A DNA stretch of 33,580 nucleotides from Pseudoalteromonas sp. H71 (GTDB lineage Bacteria > Pseudomonadota > Gammaproteobacteria > Enterobacterales > Alteromonadaceae), in contig NZ_LODI01000048.1 in NCBI RefSeq assembly GCF_001468485.1, positions 36,673 to 70,252 on the forward strand, written 5' to 3'. The notes under the pieces were generated by a model. That model was not told the DNA's origin. It did no database searches and was given only the letters and a program-made list of their open reading frames with translations. Position numbers and translations under genes: made by a program. Shown here in pieces: positions 8,835-17,471 of the stretch. Every line of letters begins with the position of its first letter. The stretch's first letter is position 1.

Positions 8835-8864
8835 TTTTGGGTTTGCTATAAAGCAAACCCAAAA
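8835..8864. other. Inverted repeat between convergent genes
   Basis: Perfect 12-base arms TTTTGGGTTTGC and GCAAACCCAAAA with a 6-base loop lie between the convergent anchored-protein gene and ttcA. Unlike a normal bidirectional terminator, the A and T runs are arranged so that neither strand has a U-tract after the stem. It may still end or protect both transcripts, but it is not a typical intrinsic terminator. Confidence 0.5.
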
Positions 8865-8875
8865 ATACAACGTAG

Positions 8876-9787
8876 TTAACTTAAGTTGATTGTAACAACA
8901 CCCGAATTTTCGTCGTCTGCATCGCTGTTGACCGGTACTTTAGGAATATCTGGCTTGTCGAGTGCAATATCACCGCCGTCAATAACTTCACCCGTTTTTA
9001 GGTTTTCAAAGTCAAATAATTGAGCATCGGCTAAGTGAGATGGCACTACATTTTGCATTGCAGTAAAAATACTTTCTATGCGACCCGGATGATCTTTATT
9101 CCATTGCGCCAACATATTTTTTGTATGTTTACGTTGCAGGTTCTCCTGAGAACCACACAAGTTACAAGGAATAATTGGGTAGCCTTGAGTAAATGCATAT
9201 TTACTAATATCAGCTTCTTTACAGTAAGCAAGGGGGCGAATAACCATATGCTCGCCGTTGTCGCTCATTAATTTAGCTGGCATACTTTTTAGTTTTCCAC
9301 CATAAAACATGTTTAAAAACAGTGTTTCAATCATGTCGTCTCGGTGATGGCCAAGGGCTATTTTAGTTGCGCCAAGTTCTTTAGCTGTGCGGTATAAAAT
9401 ACCACGACGTAAGCGAGAACACAGCGAACAGGTGGTTTTACCTTCAGGAATTATATCGGTGACAATGCTGTAGGTATCTTCTTCTACAATTTTGTACTCT
9501 ACATCGAGTTTGTCTAGGTACTCGGGTAAAACATGTTCAGGGAAGCCGGGCTGTTTTTGGTCGAGGTTAACAACCACAAGATCAAATTTAATCGGTGCAA
9601 CACGTTTAAGGTGCTGCAGCATTTCAAGCATTGTATAGCTATCTTTACCACCCGAGAGGCAAACCATAATGCGGTCACCTTCTTCAATCATGTTAAAGTC
9701 CATAACGGCTTGACCCGTTAAACGGCGTAAACGCTTTTGTAACTTATTAAAGTTATATTGAGCTTTGGCTTGAGCTGAGTTAGACAC
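8876..9787 (-). CDS. ttcA: tRNA 2-thiocytidine(32) synthetase TtcA
   Basis: TtcA thiolates cytidine 32 of certain tRNAs, using ATP and a [4Fe-4S] cluster. The 303-residue product has the PP-loop SGGKDS at residues 45-50. It carries the two CxxC pairs of the family, C120/C123 in [10 protein letters not shown] and C208/C211 in [12 protein letters not shown], and the [11 protein letters not shown] motif. The start codon is GTG with AGGGGG close upstream, inside one arm of an inverted repeat. A TATAAT sequence at 9847-9842 (- strand) suggests its own promoter downstream of uspE. Length and motifs are normal. Confidence 0.96.
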   Translation of the reverse strand: MSNSAQAKAQYNFNKLQKRLRRLTGQAVMDFNMIEEGDRIMVCLSGGKDSYTMLEMLQHLKRVAPIKFDLVVVNLDQKQPGFPEHVLPEYLDKLDVEYKIVEEDTYSIVTDIIPEGKTTCSLCSRLRRGILYRTAKELGATKIALGHHRDDMIETLFLNMFYGGKLKSMPAKLMSDNGEHMVIRPLAYCKEADISKYAFTQGYPIIPCNLCGSQENLQRKHTKNMLAQWNKDHPGRIESIFTAMQNVVPSHLADAQLFDFENLKTGEVIDGGDIALDKPDIPKVPVNSDADDENSGVVTINLS

Positions 9788-9842
9788 TACGCCCCCTTAG
9801 TAAACAATGCGGCAAAATACTTGCTAGAAATAAAGGGGCGTA
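9788..9842 (-). promoter_or_regulatory. Inverted repeat covering the ttcA ribosome-binding site, with adjacent -10 element
   Basis: On the - strand, TACGCCCCTT (9842-9833) can pair with AAGGGGGCGTA (9798-9788) as 10 bp with one bulged G, across a 34-base loop. The right arm contains the AGGGGG Shine-Dalgarno sequence and directly abuts the GTG start of ttcA. A consensus TATAAT occupies 9847-9842. If transcription starts ~7 bases after it, the left arm would be partly missing from the RNA. The repeat could then act as a DNA operator instead of an RNA switch. Confidence 0.45.
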
Positions 9843-9882
9843 TTATATGTTATTAGCATATTGGGAGCTACAGCAAAATTTA

Positions 9883-10809
9883 TTAATCTTTTGCTAATGG
9901 GCTTACATAGCCATCTGGTTTTAGTGCTAATACATCGCAGTCTAGGCTATCTATTACATGCTCTGCAGTATTGCCTACCAATGCGGCGCTTAATCCTGTA
10001 CGGCCTACGGTTCCAATAACAACCAGCTCGCTGTTAAGGCGTTTAGCAATGTCGGGGATCACGTCTTCTGGTAAACCTTCTTCGATAAAGCAGTGCTCAC
10101 TAGTTAAAGCAAACTCAGTAGCCAGTGCATTGGTTGATTCTATATGGTGTTTTTTTACTGACTCGTTGTAAAGACTAGGATTAAACTCTGGTATTTCAAT
10201 GGCTATATTAATAGGGGTTGCGGGGAATGCATTGACTAAATTCAGCTTTGCGTTAGCAAGCTCACATAAAAATTGCGCGTCTTTAATTATACGTTTGTTT
10301 AACGCAATATGCTGATCATTCTCACTCACTGCGTTAACTGCAGCTAAAATATTGCCATTTTCAGGCCATGCCATTTCTTTTACAAATAACACCGGAGTAG
10401 GGCATTTACGCACTAAATGCCAGTCTGTTGGGGTAAATATTACCGATTTTAGTGCACCATGTTGATGGGTACTTTTAATAACTAAATCGTAGTTTTTATC
10501 AATAACTGTTTCAATAATGGCTTCGTAAGGGCGGTTATGCCAAACAACTAACGTTTCAATATTTAGCGTGTTATGAGGTGAAACTAAATCGTTTAGCCAT
10601 AGTTCGCGGTCTTTTAAAACGGCTTCTCGCATGGCTTCGCGCTCATCGCCTGAGAGCATGGTTGTCATTTCATACGAAAAATCATATACCGTCATAAAGG
10701 CAGTAATGGTTGCGCCAGATTTTTTTGCCAGCTCGACTGAGCGCGCTAAACCGTGTTGGTCGTCTTTGGTAGGGTCAATAACCGCAAGAATGCGTTTAAT
10801 TGTGTTCAT
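9883..10809 (-). CDS. uspE: Universal stress protein UspE, tandem Usp domains
   Basis: The 308-residue protein has two Usp domains in tandem (about 1-145 and 150-300), the arrangement of UspE/YdaA. The second domain holds the nucleotide-binding signature GTVGRTGLSAALVGNTAEHV. The N-terminus MNTIKRILAVIDPTKDDQHG is typical. UspE proteins are linked to stress resistance, motility and adhesion in E. coli. GGAG lies 6 bases upstream of the ATG. uspE lies next to fnr in many gammaproteobacteria, as here, and an FNR-box-like site stands between the two genes. Confidence 0.94.
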   Translation of the reverse strand: MNTIKRILAVIDPTKDDQHGLARSVELAKKSGATITAFMTVYDFSYEMTTMLSGDEREAMREAVLKDRELWLNDLVSPHNTLNIETLVVWHNRPYEAIIETVIDKNYDLVIKSTHQHGALKSVIFTPTDWHLVRKCPTPVLFVKEMAWPENGNILAAVNAVSENDQHIALNKRIIKDAQFLCELANAKLNLVNAFPATPINIAIEIPEFNPSLYNESVKKHHIESTNALATEFALTSEHCFIEEGLPEDVIPDIAKRLNSELVVIGTVGRTGLSAALVGNTAEHVIDSLDCDVLALKPDGYVSPLAKD

Positions 10810-10888
10810 GTGCTACTCCATTTACCTAACTGGTGTACTTTTAGTGTAACTCAAATACAAAACAGTTAAAGGCCTAGCACATAAATTG

Positions 10889-10902
10889 TTGTTCTATATC
10901 AA
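10889..10902 (-). promoter_or_regulatory. Candidate FNR box upstream of uspE
   Basis: On the - strand the site reads TTGATatagAACAA, 9 of 10 matches to TTGAT-N4-ATCAA. A possible -10 element TACACT (10848-10843) would place the box centre near -60, a distance used by class I activator sites. The start point is inferred, not known. Confidence 0.6.
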
Positions 10903-10909
10903 TGTATAT

Positions 10910-11641
10910 CTATCTAACAATGGCTGCCGTTTTAGCCAGTGCGTCATTATCTAAAATAGTAATAAACTTGCCTTCTACTTTAATCAAATCAGCCTTTTGA
11001 AAGCGGCTTAATAAACGGCTAATAGTTTCTACTGTTAGGCCTAAGTAATTACCTATTTCACCACGGGTCATGGTAAACCTAAATTCTTTACGCGAAAAAC
11101 CACGTTCACCAAATCGTTCCGATAAGTTATAAACAAAACTAGCTAAACGTTCTTCTGCCGATTTTTTGTTAAGTAGTAACAACATTTCTTGATCGTAGGT
11201 AATTTCACTGCTCATTAAACGCATTATTTGCTGGCGTAGTTTAGGTAATTTACCTGCAAGTTCATCAAGGGTGTCAAAGGGAATTTCGCAAATCATTGAG
11301 GTTTCTAAGGCTTGAGAAAAGCTCTGATGTGTCATTTTACTAATTGCATCAAATCCTACTAAATCGCCTGCTAAATGAAAGCCAGTAATTTGCTCATCGC
11401 CTTGCTCAGACAAGGTGTATGATTTAAATGAGCCAGATCGTACTGCATAAATCGCTTTTAATGGAGCACCCGATTCAAACAAGTAATCTCCCTTGTGTAA
11501 TGGCTTTTTTCGCTCAATAATTTCGTCAAGTTTATCCATTTCTTGGCCATTTAACGAAAATGGCAAACACAATTGGCTTATGCTGCAGTTATTACAGCTA
11601 ATAGCACAATTACCTTTAGCGCGACTTTGAGTGAAATCCAT
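10910..11641 (-). CDS. fnr: Oxygen-sensing transcription regulator FNR (EtrA/Anr family)
   Basis: FNR is a CRP-family regulator whose [4Fe-4S] cluster dissolves in oxygen; it switches genes for low-oxygen respiration. Counting from ATG 11641, the cluster ligands are C16, C19, C25 and C118, all shifted by exactly 4 from C20, C23, C29 and C122 of E. coli FNR. The cyclic-nucleotide-like domain has [20 protein letters not shown]. The helix-turn-helix contains [15 protein letters not shown], with the E..SR recognition residues. An in-frame TTG at 11677 has GAGG 5 bases upstream and would add 12 residues; I prefer the ATG because the Cys spacing from the N-terminus then fits the family. It ends the ccoH-I-S-SafE-fnr run. 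Confidence 0.96.
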   Translation of the reverse strand: MDFTQSRAKGNCAISCNNCSISQLCLPFSLNGQEMDKLDEIIERKKPLHKGDYLFESGAPLKAIYAVRSGSFKSYTLSEQGDEQITGFHLAGDLVGFDAISKMTHQSFSQALETSMICEIPFDTLDELAGKLPKLRQQIMRLMSSEITYDQEMLLLLNKKSAEERLASFVYNLSERFGERGFSRKEFRFTMTRGEIGNYLGLTVETISRLLSRFQKADLIKVEGKFITILDNDALAKTAAIVR

Positions 11642-11709
11642 AATTTTATCCGTTTTAGTTTTTATATACTGGGGCAAATAAACCTCGAAAGGTTAATACA
11701 TCTTAAACA

Positions 11710-12381
11710 TTAATGTACTAACTTATCGGTTGCAATAATCAATAAGTAGATACCATACCAAATTATAACACTCCCTAATACAATGCGGGTCCAGGGATGA
11801 TTTATTATGCTATTAAGTTTTTGCGCCGCAATGCCTACGGTGATCATGGCTGGAAATGTACCTAGTGCAAAACATAACATCACTATTGCGCCATCAAATG
11901 CTGTTGGGCTTGTCATTGCCCATGTTAGCGCAGAGTAAACCAAACCGCATGGCAACCACCCCCATAATGCACCATAACCTAATGCTTTAACCGTTGAGTC
12001 AACGGGCATTAAATATTTATTAAGCTTAACAATATGCTGCCAAATAAGCGTTTTGCCTATTTTTTCGAGCCATTGCAATGTTGGACCTAAACGCATTATG
12101 TAAACGCCAACCAAAAGCATAAAAATGGCAGCAATAAATGAAAGCGTTATAGCGAATGATGTGTTTTGTTTAGCAAATTGGCTGCTTATACCCGCAACGA
12201 GTGAGCCTGCAACCATGTAACTTAATGCTCGGCCAATATTATAAGCAAATGAGTAGGAGAGTGTTTTTCGCTTGTCGCTGGCTAATTGTAAAGAGCTTGC
12301 AATCCCTCCACACATTGCTATGCAGTGACCGCTACCAATTAAGCCCATTAAAAATGCGCTTATGTATAAAGGGTCAATCAT
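11710..12381 (-). CDS. SafE/DsbD_2-type inner membrane protein of the cco assembly cluster
   Basis: This polytopic membrane protein (~223 residues from ATG 12381) belongs to the sulfite exporter TauE/SafE-like, DsbD_2 family regularly found between ccoS and fnr. The first helix carries the family signature GSGHCIAMCGGI, with paired Cys and His that may handle metal. Later hydrophobic segments include ALWGWLPCGLVYSALTWAM and VMLCFALGTFPAMITVGIA. In-frame starts exist further upstream (ATG 12408, TTG 12414), but 12381 begins just before the first membrane helix and overlaps the ccoS end by 8 bases, suggesting coupling. A role in copper supply or cytochrome assembly is inferred from its location. 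Confidence 0.85.
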   Translation of the reverse strand: MIDPLYISAFLMGLIGSGHCIAMCGGIASSLQLASDKRKTLSYSFAYNIGRALSYMVAGSLVAGISSQFAKQNTSFAITLSFIAAIFMLLVGVYIMRLGPTLQWLEKIGKTLIWQHIVKLNKYLMPVDSTVKALGYGALWGWLPCGLVYSALTWAMTSPTAFDGAIVMLCFALGTFPAMITVGIAAQKLNSIINHPWTRIVLGSVIIWYGIYLLIIATDKLVH

Positions 12382-12541
12382 TGCTTTTATTATGCTGCTC
12401 TTTGTCATCTTCAAACAAAATACTGTGGCCTTGTTTGTTTAAATCAGAAAACTGCTCGCTTCTTACTGCCCAAAAAAATACGCCAATAGCAATAAGTACA
12501 AACAAAATGGCAATGGGGATCAAAATGTAAATTATGCTCAT
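12374..12541 (-). CDS. ccoS: cbb3 oxidase maturation protein CcoS
   Basis: This 55-codon gene was found by translating the gap after ccoI. The product begins MSIIYILIPIAILFVLIAIG, a single membrane helix. It continues with the CcoS hallmark FFWAVRSEQFSDLNKQG and an acidic ILFEDD stretch, and ends in NKSND. CcoS is needed to insert cofactors into the cbb3 oxidase catalytic subunit. The ATG overlaps the ccoI stop in an ATGA junction, and the 3' end overlaps the SafE-family gene. Length and sequence match the family well. Confidence 0.94.
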   Translation of the reverse strand: MSIIYILIPIAILFVLIAIGVFFWAVRSEQFSDLNKQGHSILFEDDKEQHNKSND

Positions 12542-14913
12542 AACTTTAATAGCCTCAGTGAATTACATATCACAATAATCGAACTGGCAGACATGCCAAT
12601 GACCGCCATCCAAGGAGCAACTAATCCAAGCGCTGCAAGCGGTAAGATTGAGCCATTATACAACAATGACAATGTTAGGTTTTGTTTAATAATACGCCGA
12701 GTTTGTTTAGCTATATTCAGTAAGTGATCAATAGACGCTAAATCGCTATTTAGCAGTACAACATCGGCGCTGTTTTTTGATATATCAGCGCCGGTTTCCA
12801 TTGCAATAGACAAGTGAGCACTTGCAAATACAGGGCTATCGTTTATACCATCACCCACCATAGCGACTACTTCATTTTGAGATGAAAATGCCTCTACGGC
12901 GGTTTGTTTATCTTTTGGTGAGCAACCAGATTGCACGCTGTCTAATTTTAATTGCTTAGCTACTTTGTTGCCCGCATCTGACGCATCACCAGTTAACATG
13001 TGGCAAGTTAATTGCTGTGCGTGTAACGATTTAATTAAACTTTCGGCATCGTGCTTTACTTTATCCACAAAATAAAAGCGTGCCACAACACGTTTGTTTA
13101 TGTACAAACTGGCCTGTGCGTTTGTTTTTTTACTATCAAACCAACCACTTTTACCTATAGCATAATGAAAGGTTTCATCTTGTGCACTGATCCCTAAACC
13201 TGCGTGCACTTCAATGTTATGCAGCGTATGCTTTGCTGGAGTGAAACCATCAAAAGCAGTTGCAATCGGGTGCTCAGAAAAACGCTCCAACATTGCTGCA
13301 ATGGCCATTACATCATCTTTTGAATAGTGGCTGTCGATAATATCGACCTCATCAAGGCTAAATTTACCTTGGGTGAGTGTGCCTGTTTTATCGAACGCAA
13401 ATAACGTTAATTTGGAGAGTGTTTCAAGTACATGAGCTTGCTTAATTAAAATTCCCTTTTTGGTGAGGCTGGCAATTGCACACGTTAAAGCAGTCGGTAT
13501 TGCTAAACTTAAGGCACAAGGGCAGGTTGCAACTAACACTGAAATAGTGATCCAAAAAGCGTGCTCGGGATCAATTTGATACCACCCAATAGCGGTTAAT
13601 GAGGCAAATACTAACAAGCAAGCTACAAACCCTTGAGCGACTTTATCAGTTATTTCGACCAGTTTGGGGCGTTTTGTGAGTGCATTGTGCTGCAGGCGAA
13701 TAATCTGATTTAAAAGTGTATTTTGACCTATTTTGTTTATTTTAATTTCAATAACACCATCGTGGTTTACACAGCCGGCATACACATTATGGCCTATAAA
13801 CTTGTTAACGGGTTGGTGCTCGCCGGTCATCATTGATTCATCAACCGTCGTTTTACCTTTAATGAGTTCGCCGTCGGCGGGAATGGTTTCACCTGCTTTA
13901 ATAAGCACAACATCATTAAGTTTAAGCTTTTTAGCCGCAATAATGAGTTCTTCACCACTATCTGTAAGCGTGCGAGCCGTTAATGGTAGTAACTTTTGAA
14001 GGTTTGCTGTGTATTCACTTGCTTTTAAGCGTGCTCTAAATTCTAAATATTTACCTAGTAATAATAAAAAGGTAAACATGCAAATAGATTCAAAATATAC
14101 CTCACCAACTTGCATAACAGTGGCATAACAACTGGCTCCGTAGGCGCCAAAAATGGCTAAGGATACAGGTAAATCCATATTAAGCTGCTTAGCTTTTAAG
14201 CCGTTAATTGCATTGGTTAAAAAGGGCAGGGCACTATACAAAATAACGGGAGAAGCAAGTACTAAGCTTATCCATCTAAAGTACTGTTCAAAATTACTAT
14301 CCATACCTGAAAACATGCCAAAATACATGGCAAATGCAAACATCATTACTTGCATTGTCATTAAGCCTGCCACGCCTAAGCGGCGAATATATGCTTTGGC
14401 AGTTTGTTGCTTTTGTTGTGCTTCGGTATCGGCTTGAAATGGGTACGCCTTGTAACCAATTTTGGCCAAGGCAGTAATCACTTCGCTCAGTGGTGTTGCT
14501 GTTTTGTCCCACTGGATCATTGCACGGTTAGTTGAGGTATTTACATCCACTCGCTTTACGGTGTTTAAACTCAATAATTGCTTTTCTATAAGCCACGCAC
14601 ATGCAGCGCACGTAATGCCTTCAACACTCAATAATACTTCTGAAATATTGTTACTCGTGGCTATAAATTCATCTTGAATATCTTCGTTGTCATAACTTTT
14701 AATAAATGCCAATTGCTCAGGAACAAGTTGGTCCACTTTACCCGCACTGACTGTGCGGTACTTGTAGTAATCAGTCATTCCTTGCTCAACAATATTTTGC
14801 GCTACGGCCTGGCAACCAATGCAACACATTGGCTGGGGGGTATCGTCTATTGTAACTGTGGCGCTAAATCCTTTTGGCACACTCTCAAGGCAATGAAAGC
14901 AAGAGTTAGACAT
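12538..14913 (-). CDS. ccoI: Copper-exporting P1B-type ATPase CcoI for cbb3 oxidase assembly
   Basis: CcoI (FixI, CopA2-like) moves Cu(I) across the inner membrane for loading into cbb3 oxidase. The 791-residue protein starts with a Cys-rich domain (C5xxC8, then C30-C31-IGC34). A heavy-metal-associated domain follows with GITCAACAW (C102, C105). The membrane metal site is CPC in VATCPCALSLAIP (~residue 462). The ATPase core has TGEHQPV, DKTGTLT (~505, phosphorylated Asp), the SEHPIA motif and MVGDGINDSPV. It sits 8 bases after ccoH and overlaps ccoS by 2 bases of start codon. All motifs are intact. Confidence 0.95.
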   Translation of the reverse strand: MSNSCFHCLESVPKGFSATVTIDDTPQPMCCIGCQAVAQNIVEQGMTDYYKYRTVSAGKVDQLVPEQLAFIKSYDNEDIQDEFIATSNNISEVLLSVEGITCAACAWLIEKQLLSLNTVKRVDVNTSTNRAMIQWDKTATPLSEVITALAKIGYKAYPFQADTEAQQKQQTAKAYIRRLGVAGLMTMQVMMFAFAMYFGMFSGMDSNFEQYFRWISLVLASPVILYSALPFLTNAINGLKAKQLNMDLPVSLAIFGAYGASCYATVMQVGEVYFESICMFTFLLLLGKYLEFRARLKASEYTANLQKLLPLTARTLTDSGEELIIAAKKLKLNDVVLIKAGETIPADGELIKGKTTVDESMMTGEHQPVNKFIGHNVYAGCVNHDGVIEIKINKIGQNTLLNQIIRLQHNALTKRPKLVEITDKVAQGFVACLLVFASLTAIGWYQIDPEHAFWITISVLVATCPCALSLAIPTALTCAIASLTKKGILIKQAHVLETLSKLTLFAFDKTGTLTQGKFSLDEVDIIDSHYSKDDVMAIAAMLERFSEHPIATAFDGFTPAKHTLHNIEVHAGLGISAQDETFHYAIGKSGWFDSKKTNAQASLYINKRVVARFYFVDKVKHDAESLIKSLHAQQLTCHMLTGDASDAGNKVAKQLKLDSVQSGCSPKDKQTAVEAFSSQNEVVAMVGDGINDSPVFASAHLSIAMETGADISKNSADVVLLNSDLASIDHLLNIAKQTRRIIKQNLTLSLLYNGSILPLAALGLVAPWMAVIGMSASSIIVICNSLRLLKL

Positions 14914-14921
14914 AGTAATAA

Positions 14922-15413
14922 CTACTTATAGTTTGGCGTAACTAAAACGGTTTCAACCGTGGGTAGGGTAATGTTTTCTTTTAATTTCCATGTTTTATCG
15001 ATAGGTTCAATAAAAATGGAGTAAGCACCCTCAGTGTAATTTTCAAGTAGTGCGGTGAATTCTTTGTTTGCATTAGCTGTAAGTGTCGCTTCAAAGTCGT
15101 GAGCTTTAATTGTACGGTGATAAAACGATACTTTTAAAGCCGGTACATTACTGCTATCGCCTTTGGTAAATTTAAAACTCACTCGGTCATTAGTTACTGC
15201 TAATTCACCATGTAAATAGAGCGCTTTAGCTTTCTCGAATTTACTGAGCTCTAAATTAATTGCTTTACCTTTTTTATAGTAATCATCAACAACCATATCT
15301 GGGCCGTTGCCAATTGCTGTTATCAGTAAAGTAATACAGCCAACAATGGCTGCTAGCGGGAAAAAAATTAAAAACCAAGGCCAAAAGTTTTTATACCACG
15401 GAGTAGGTTGCAT
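14922..15413 (-). CDS. ccoH: cbb3 oxidase assembly protein CcoH (FixH family)
   Basis: The 163-residue product has an N-terminal membrane helix (FWPWFLIFFPLAAIVGCITLLI). The family signature VVDDYYKKGKAIN follows at about residues 40-53, then a periplasmic domain. FixH/CcoH proteins are required for stable cbb3 oxidase assembly and work with CcoI. The gene opens the ccoH-I-S-SafE-fnr run. It lies 59 bases from the terminator of ccoNOQP, with an FNR-box-like site ~87 bases upstream of its ATG. No ccoG gene is present between ccoP and ccoH, where many proteobacteria carry it. Confidence 0.9.
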   Translation of the reverse strand: MQPTPWYKNFWPWFLIFFPLAAIVGCITLLITAIGNGPDMVVDDYYKKGKAINLELSKFEKAKALYLHGELAVTNDRVSFKFTKGDSSNVPALKVSFYHRTIKAHDFEATLTANANKEFTALLENYTEGAYSIFIEPIDKTWKLKENITLPTVETVLVTPNYK

Positions 15414-15472
15414 AGTGACTCTAATGTTAGTTTCGAAGAAGGTATTTTATAGTAATTGTACGTAAAAGACTA

Positions 15473-15501
15473 AAAAAAAGCCTCCAAGTGGAGGCTTTTT
15501 T
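15473..15501. terminator. Bidirectional-type terminator after ccoP
   Basis: Arms GCCTCC (15480-15485) and GGAGGC (15490-15495) with an AAGT loop are flanked by seven A on the left and six T on the right, giving a U-tract on either strand. It lies 62 bases past the ccoP stop and separates ccoNOQP from ccoH-I-S. Confidence 0.9.
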
Positions 15502-15513
15502 GATCTGGATTAA
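15500..15513 (-). promoter_or_regulatory. Candidate FNR box upstream of ccoH
   Basis: The site reads TTGATctggATTAA on the + strand (TTAATccagATCAA toward ccoH), a 9 of 10 match to the FNR consensus. Its first two bases are the last T residues of the ccoNOQP terminator. A -10-like TACAAT (15460-15455) would place the box centre near -58, close to class I spacing. Confidence 0.55.
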
Positions 15514-15562
15514 TCTATTGAATTTAATAAATTAATTTATAAACATTCTATTAACAGTGTGC

Positions 15563-16597
15563 TTATTTATCTTGCGATAAATTGTAAACGTACGCTGTTA
15601 AAAGGTGGATTTTATCTTCACCTAAAATGTCTTTCCATGCAGGCATTACACCAGCACGACCGTTAAGCAGAGTTTCTTCAACGGCACGTTGAGAACCACC
15701 GTATAACCAAATGTTATCTGTTAGGTTAGGCGCGCCAAACGGTAGGTTGTGAGCAACCGACCCTTTACCGTCTGCACCGTGACATGCTGCACACATTGCA
15801 AACTTAGCTGCACCGGCGGCTGCATCTTTTTGGTTAACGGTACGACCAGAAAGGCTTAGCACGTGTGCTGTCATTTCTTTTATACCTTGTTCACCTAATG
15901 CTGCACCCCAAGGAGGCATAGCTGCAACACGACCAATAAGAAGTGTTTCTCTAATTTTGTCTGGTGTGCCACCGTATAACCAATCTTTATCAGTTAGGTT
16001 AGGGAAGCCAATGCCGCCACGTGCATCAGAGCCATGACACTGCGCACAGTTTTGTGAGAACAAACGTTGACCAATTTCTAACGCTAATTGACCATCTGTT
16101 TGTTCATGCTCAGTACCATTTTCAAGGGCTAGCTGCTGTGCTGCATCACCATCGATTTTAGATTGAACCAAATCTAAAACAGGTACTTTTGCAAGTCGAT
16201 TAAAAATAGGACCAAAACGCTCCTCTGCTGCTTCATACTCTTTATCAAGCTTTACAAAACGGCCTTCTTCAGCTGCTAACTTAACGGCTTCTTTCGATTC
16301 CGCTAAAGATGTAATACCCTGATTAGAGCTTGTCCATTTACCTAACCCTTCCCAGTTACCTAAACCTGGATAAGCCGCTAAATAGTAAACCGCCCATATA
16401 AATGTTGCGAAGAACATGTAAGTCCACCACTTAGGTAGCGGATTGTTCAGTTCGGTAATACCGTCATACTCATGCCCACAATCTTCACCTTCTTCAACAC
16501 CAGCGTAGTTTTTTAAGTTCCACACTAATAGGCCAAAGATAATAAGTAAGCATGCTAGGGTTAAAACAATAACCCAAATACTCCAAAAGCTAGTCAT
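15563..16597 (-). CDS. ccoP: cbb3-type cytochrome c oxidase subunit III, dihaem CcoP
   Basis: CcoP passes electrons to the oxidase through two c-type haems. The 344-residue protein has two N-terminal membrane helices (~8-26 and ~58-76). Two cytochrome c domains follow, with haem sites CAQCH (C184-H188) and CAACH (C269-H273). The axial Met ligands lie in AAMPPW and GVMPAW. The two domains share the pattern NLTD..WLYGG...ETLL.GR, as usual for CcoP. Its ATG overlaps the ccoQ stop by 4 bases. A terminator follows. Confidence 0.97.
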   Translation of the reverse strand: MTSFWSIWVIVLTLACLLIIFGLLVWNLKNYAGVEEGEDCGHEYDGITELNNPLPKWWTYMFFATFIWAVYYLAAYPGLGNWEGLGKWTSSNQGITSLAESKEAVKLAAEEGRFVKLDKEYEAAEERFGPIFNRLAKVPVLDLVQSKIDGDAAQQLALENGTEHEQTDGQLALEIGQRLFSQNCAQCHGSDARGGIGFPNLTDKDWLYGGTPDKIRETLLIGRVAAMPPWGAALGEQGIKEMTAHVLSLSGRTVNQKDAAAGAAKFAMCAACHGADGKGSVAHNLPFGAPNLTDNIWLYGGSQRAVEETLLNGRAGVMPAWKDILGEDKIHLLTAYVYNLSQDK

Positions 16598-16779
16598 TTT
16601 TCAGACTCCTTTTCCTCGTTAGAGAGTGTGTTGTTATGTTTTTTTTCATCTTCAAAAATGGCATTAGCAGCGTCGTCAAAACGATTTTTGGTACGCTTGC
16701 TGTATGCCCATACAACAATCACAATAAACAATACTAAAATTACCAGAGTTAAAATGCCTCTGTATGTTCCGTAATCCAT
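16594..16779 (-). CDS. ccoQ: cbb3 oxidase small subunit CcoQ
   Basis: The 61-residue protein has one membrane helix (GILTLVILVLFIVIVVWAY). The typical CcoQ continuation SKRTKNRFDDAANAIFEDE follows, then a charged tail. CcoQ stabilises the cbb3 complex. It lies 5 bases after ccoO and overlaps ccoP by 4 bases. Confidence 0.95.
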   Translation of the reverse strand: MDYGTYRGILTLVILVLFIVIVVWAYSKRTKNRFDDAANAIFEDEKKHNNTLSNEEKESEK

Positions 16780-16784
16780 AATAA

Positions 16785-17462
16785 TTACTTCAAGTGCGTG
16801 CCAAGCTGTTGCAAATAAGCGATAAGGGCTTGCATTTCTGTTGCGCCTTTACCGTCATTCATTGCATCAACTTTGGCAACGTCAGCTATTAGTTCTTCAT
16901 CGCTACCGTATCCTAAACCCGGATGTTTTGGGTTTTCTGGATTAATAGCGAATGTATCACGGAAAATTTGTAGTTTTTTCAGAGTTAAGCTGGTATCAAC
17001 TGTGTTCTCTGCTAACCAAGGAAAACCTGGCATATTAGACTCAGGAACCACATCACGCGGGTTCACTAAGTGAGCATAATGCCAATCGTCCGAGTAACGT
17101 TTACCAACACGAGCAAGGTCAGGACCAGTACGTTTAGAACCCCATTGGAAAGGGTGATCCCATACTGACTCGCCTGCTACAGAGTAGTGGCCGTAACGTT
17201 CAACTTCGTCACGAAAAGGACGAATCATTTGTGAGTGACAGTTATAACAACCTTCACGCACGTAAATATCGCGACCTTCCATTTCTAATGCATTTAGAGG
17301 ACGTAAGCCATCTACTGGTTTTGTTGTGTCGTCTTGGAACATAAGTGGAGTAATTTCAACTAATGCACCAAAGCTAATAGCAAAAACAGTCAGTATGGCC
17401 ATAAGACCAACGTTTTTTTCTACTATTTCGTGTTTGTTTTGTGAATTTTTATTGCTCATCAT
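16785..17462 (-). CDS. ccoO: cbb3-type cytochrome c oxidase subunit II, monohaem CcoO
   Basis: CcoO is the membrane-anchored monohaem cytochrome c subunit. One N-terminal helix ([20 protein letters not shown]) precedes the haem site [14 protein letters not shown] (C72, C75, H76). The family motifs GPDLARVG and [10 protein letters not shown], which supplies the Met ligand, follow. Two consecutive ATGs begin the frame (17462 and 17459). GGAG is 4 bases from the first and 7 from the second, so the second may be the true start. It lies 9 bases after ccoN. Confidence 0.97.
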   Translation of the reverse strand: MMSNKNSQNKHEIVEKNVGLMAILTVFAISFGALVEITPLMFQDDTTKPVDGLRPLNALEMEGRDIYVREGCYNCHSQMIRPFRDEVERYGHYSVAGESVWDHPFQWGSKRTGPDLARVGKRYSDDWHYAHLVNPRDVVPESNMPGFPWLAENTVDTSLTLKKLQIFRDTFAINPENPKHPGLGYGSDEELIADVAKVDAMNDGKGATEMQALIAYLQQLGTHLK

Positions 17463-17471
17463 CTCACTCCG

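Noticed and set aside
8835..8864. Classical bidirectional terminator between the anchored-protein gene and ttcA
   Set aside because: The stem is strong, but the T runs lie on the 5' side of the stem on both strands, so there is no U-tract after it.
11642..11677. Longer fnr start at TTG 11677
   Set aside because: A GAGG precedes it, but the ATG at 11641 gives cluster Cys positions closest to those of E. coli FNR; kept only as an alternative.
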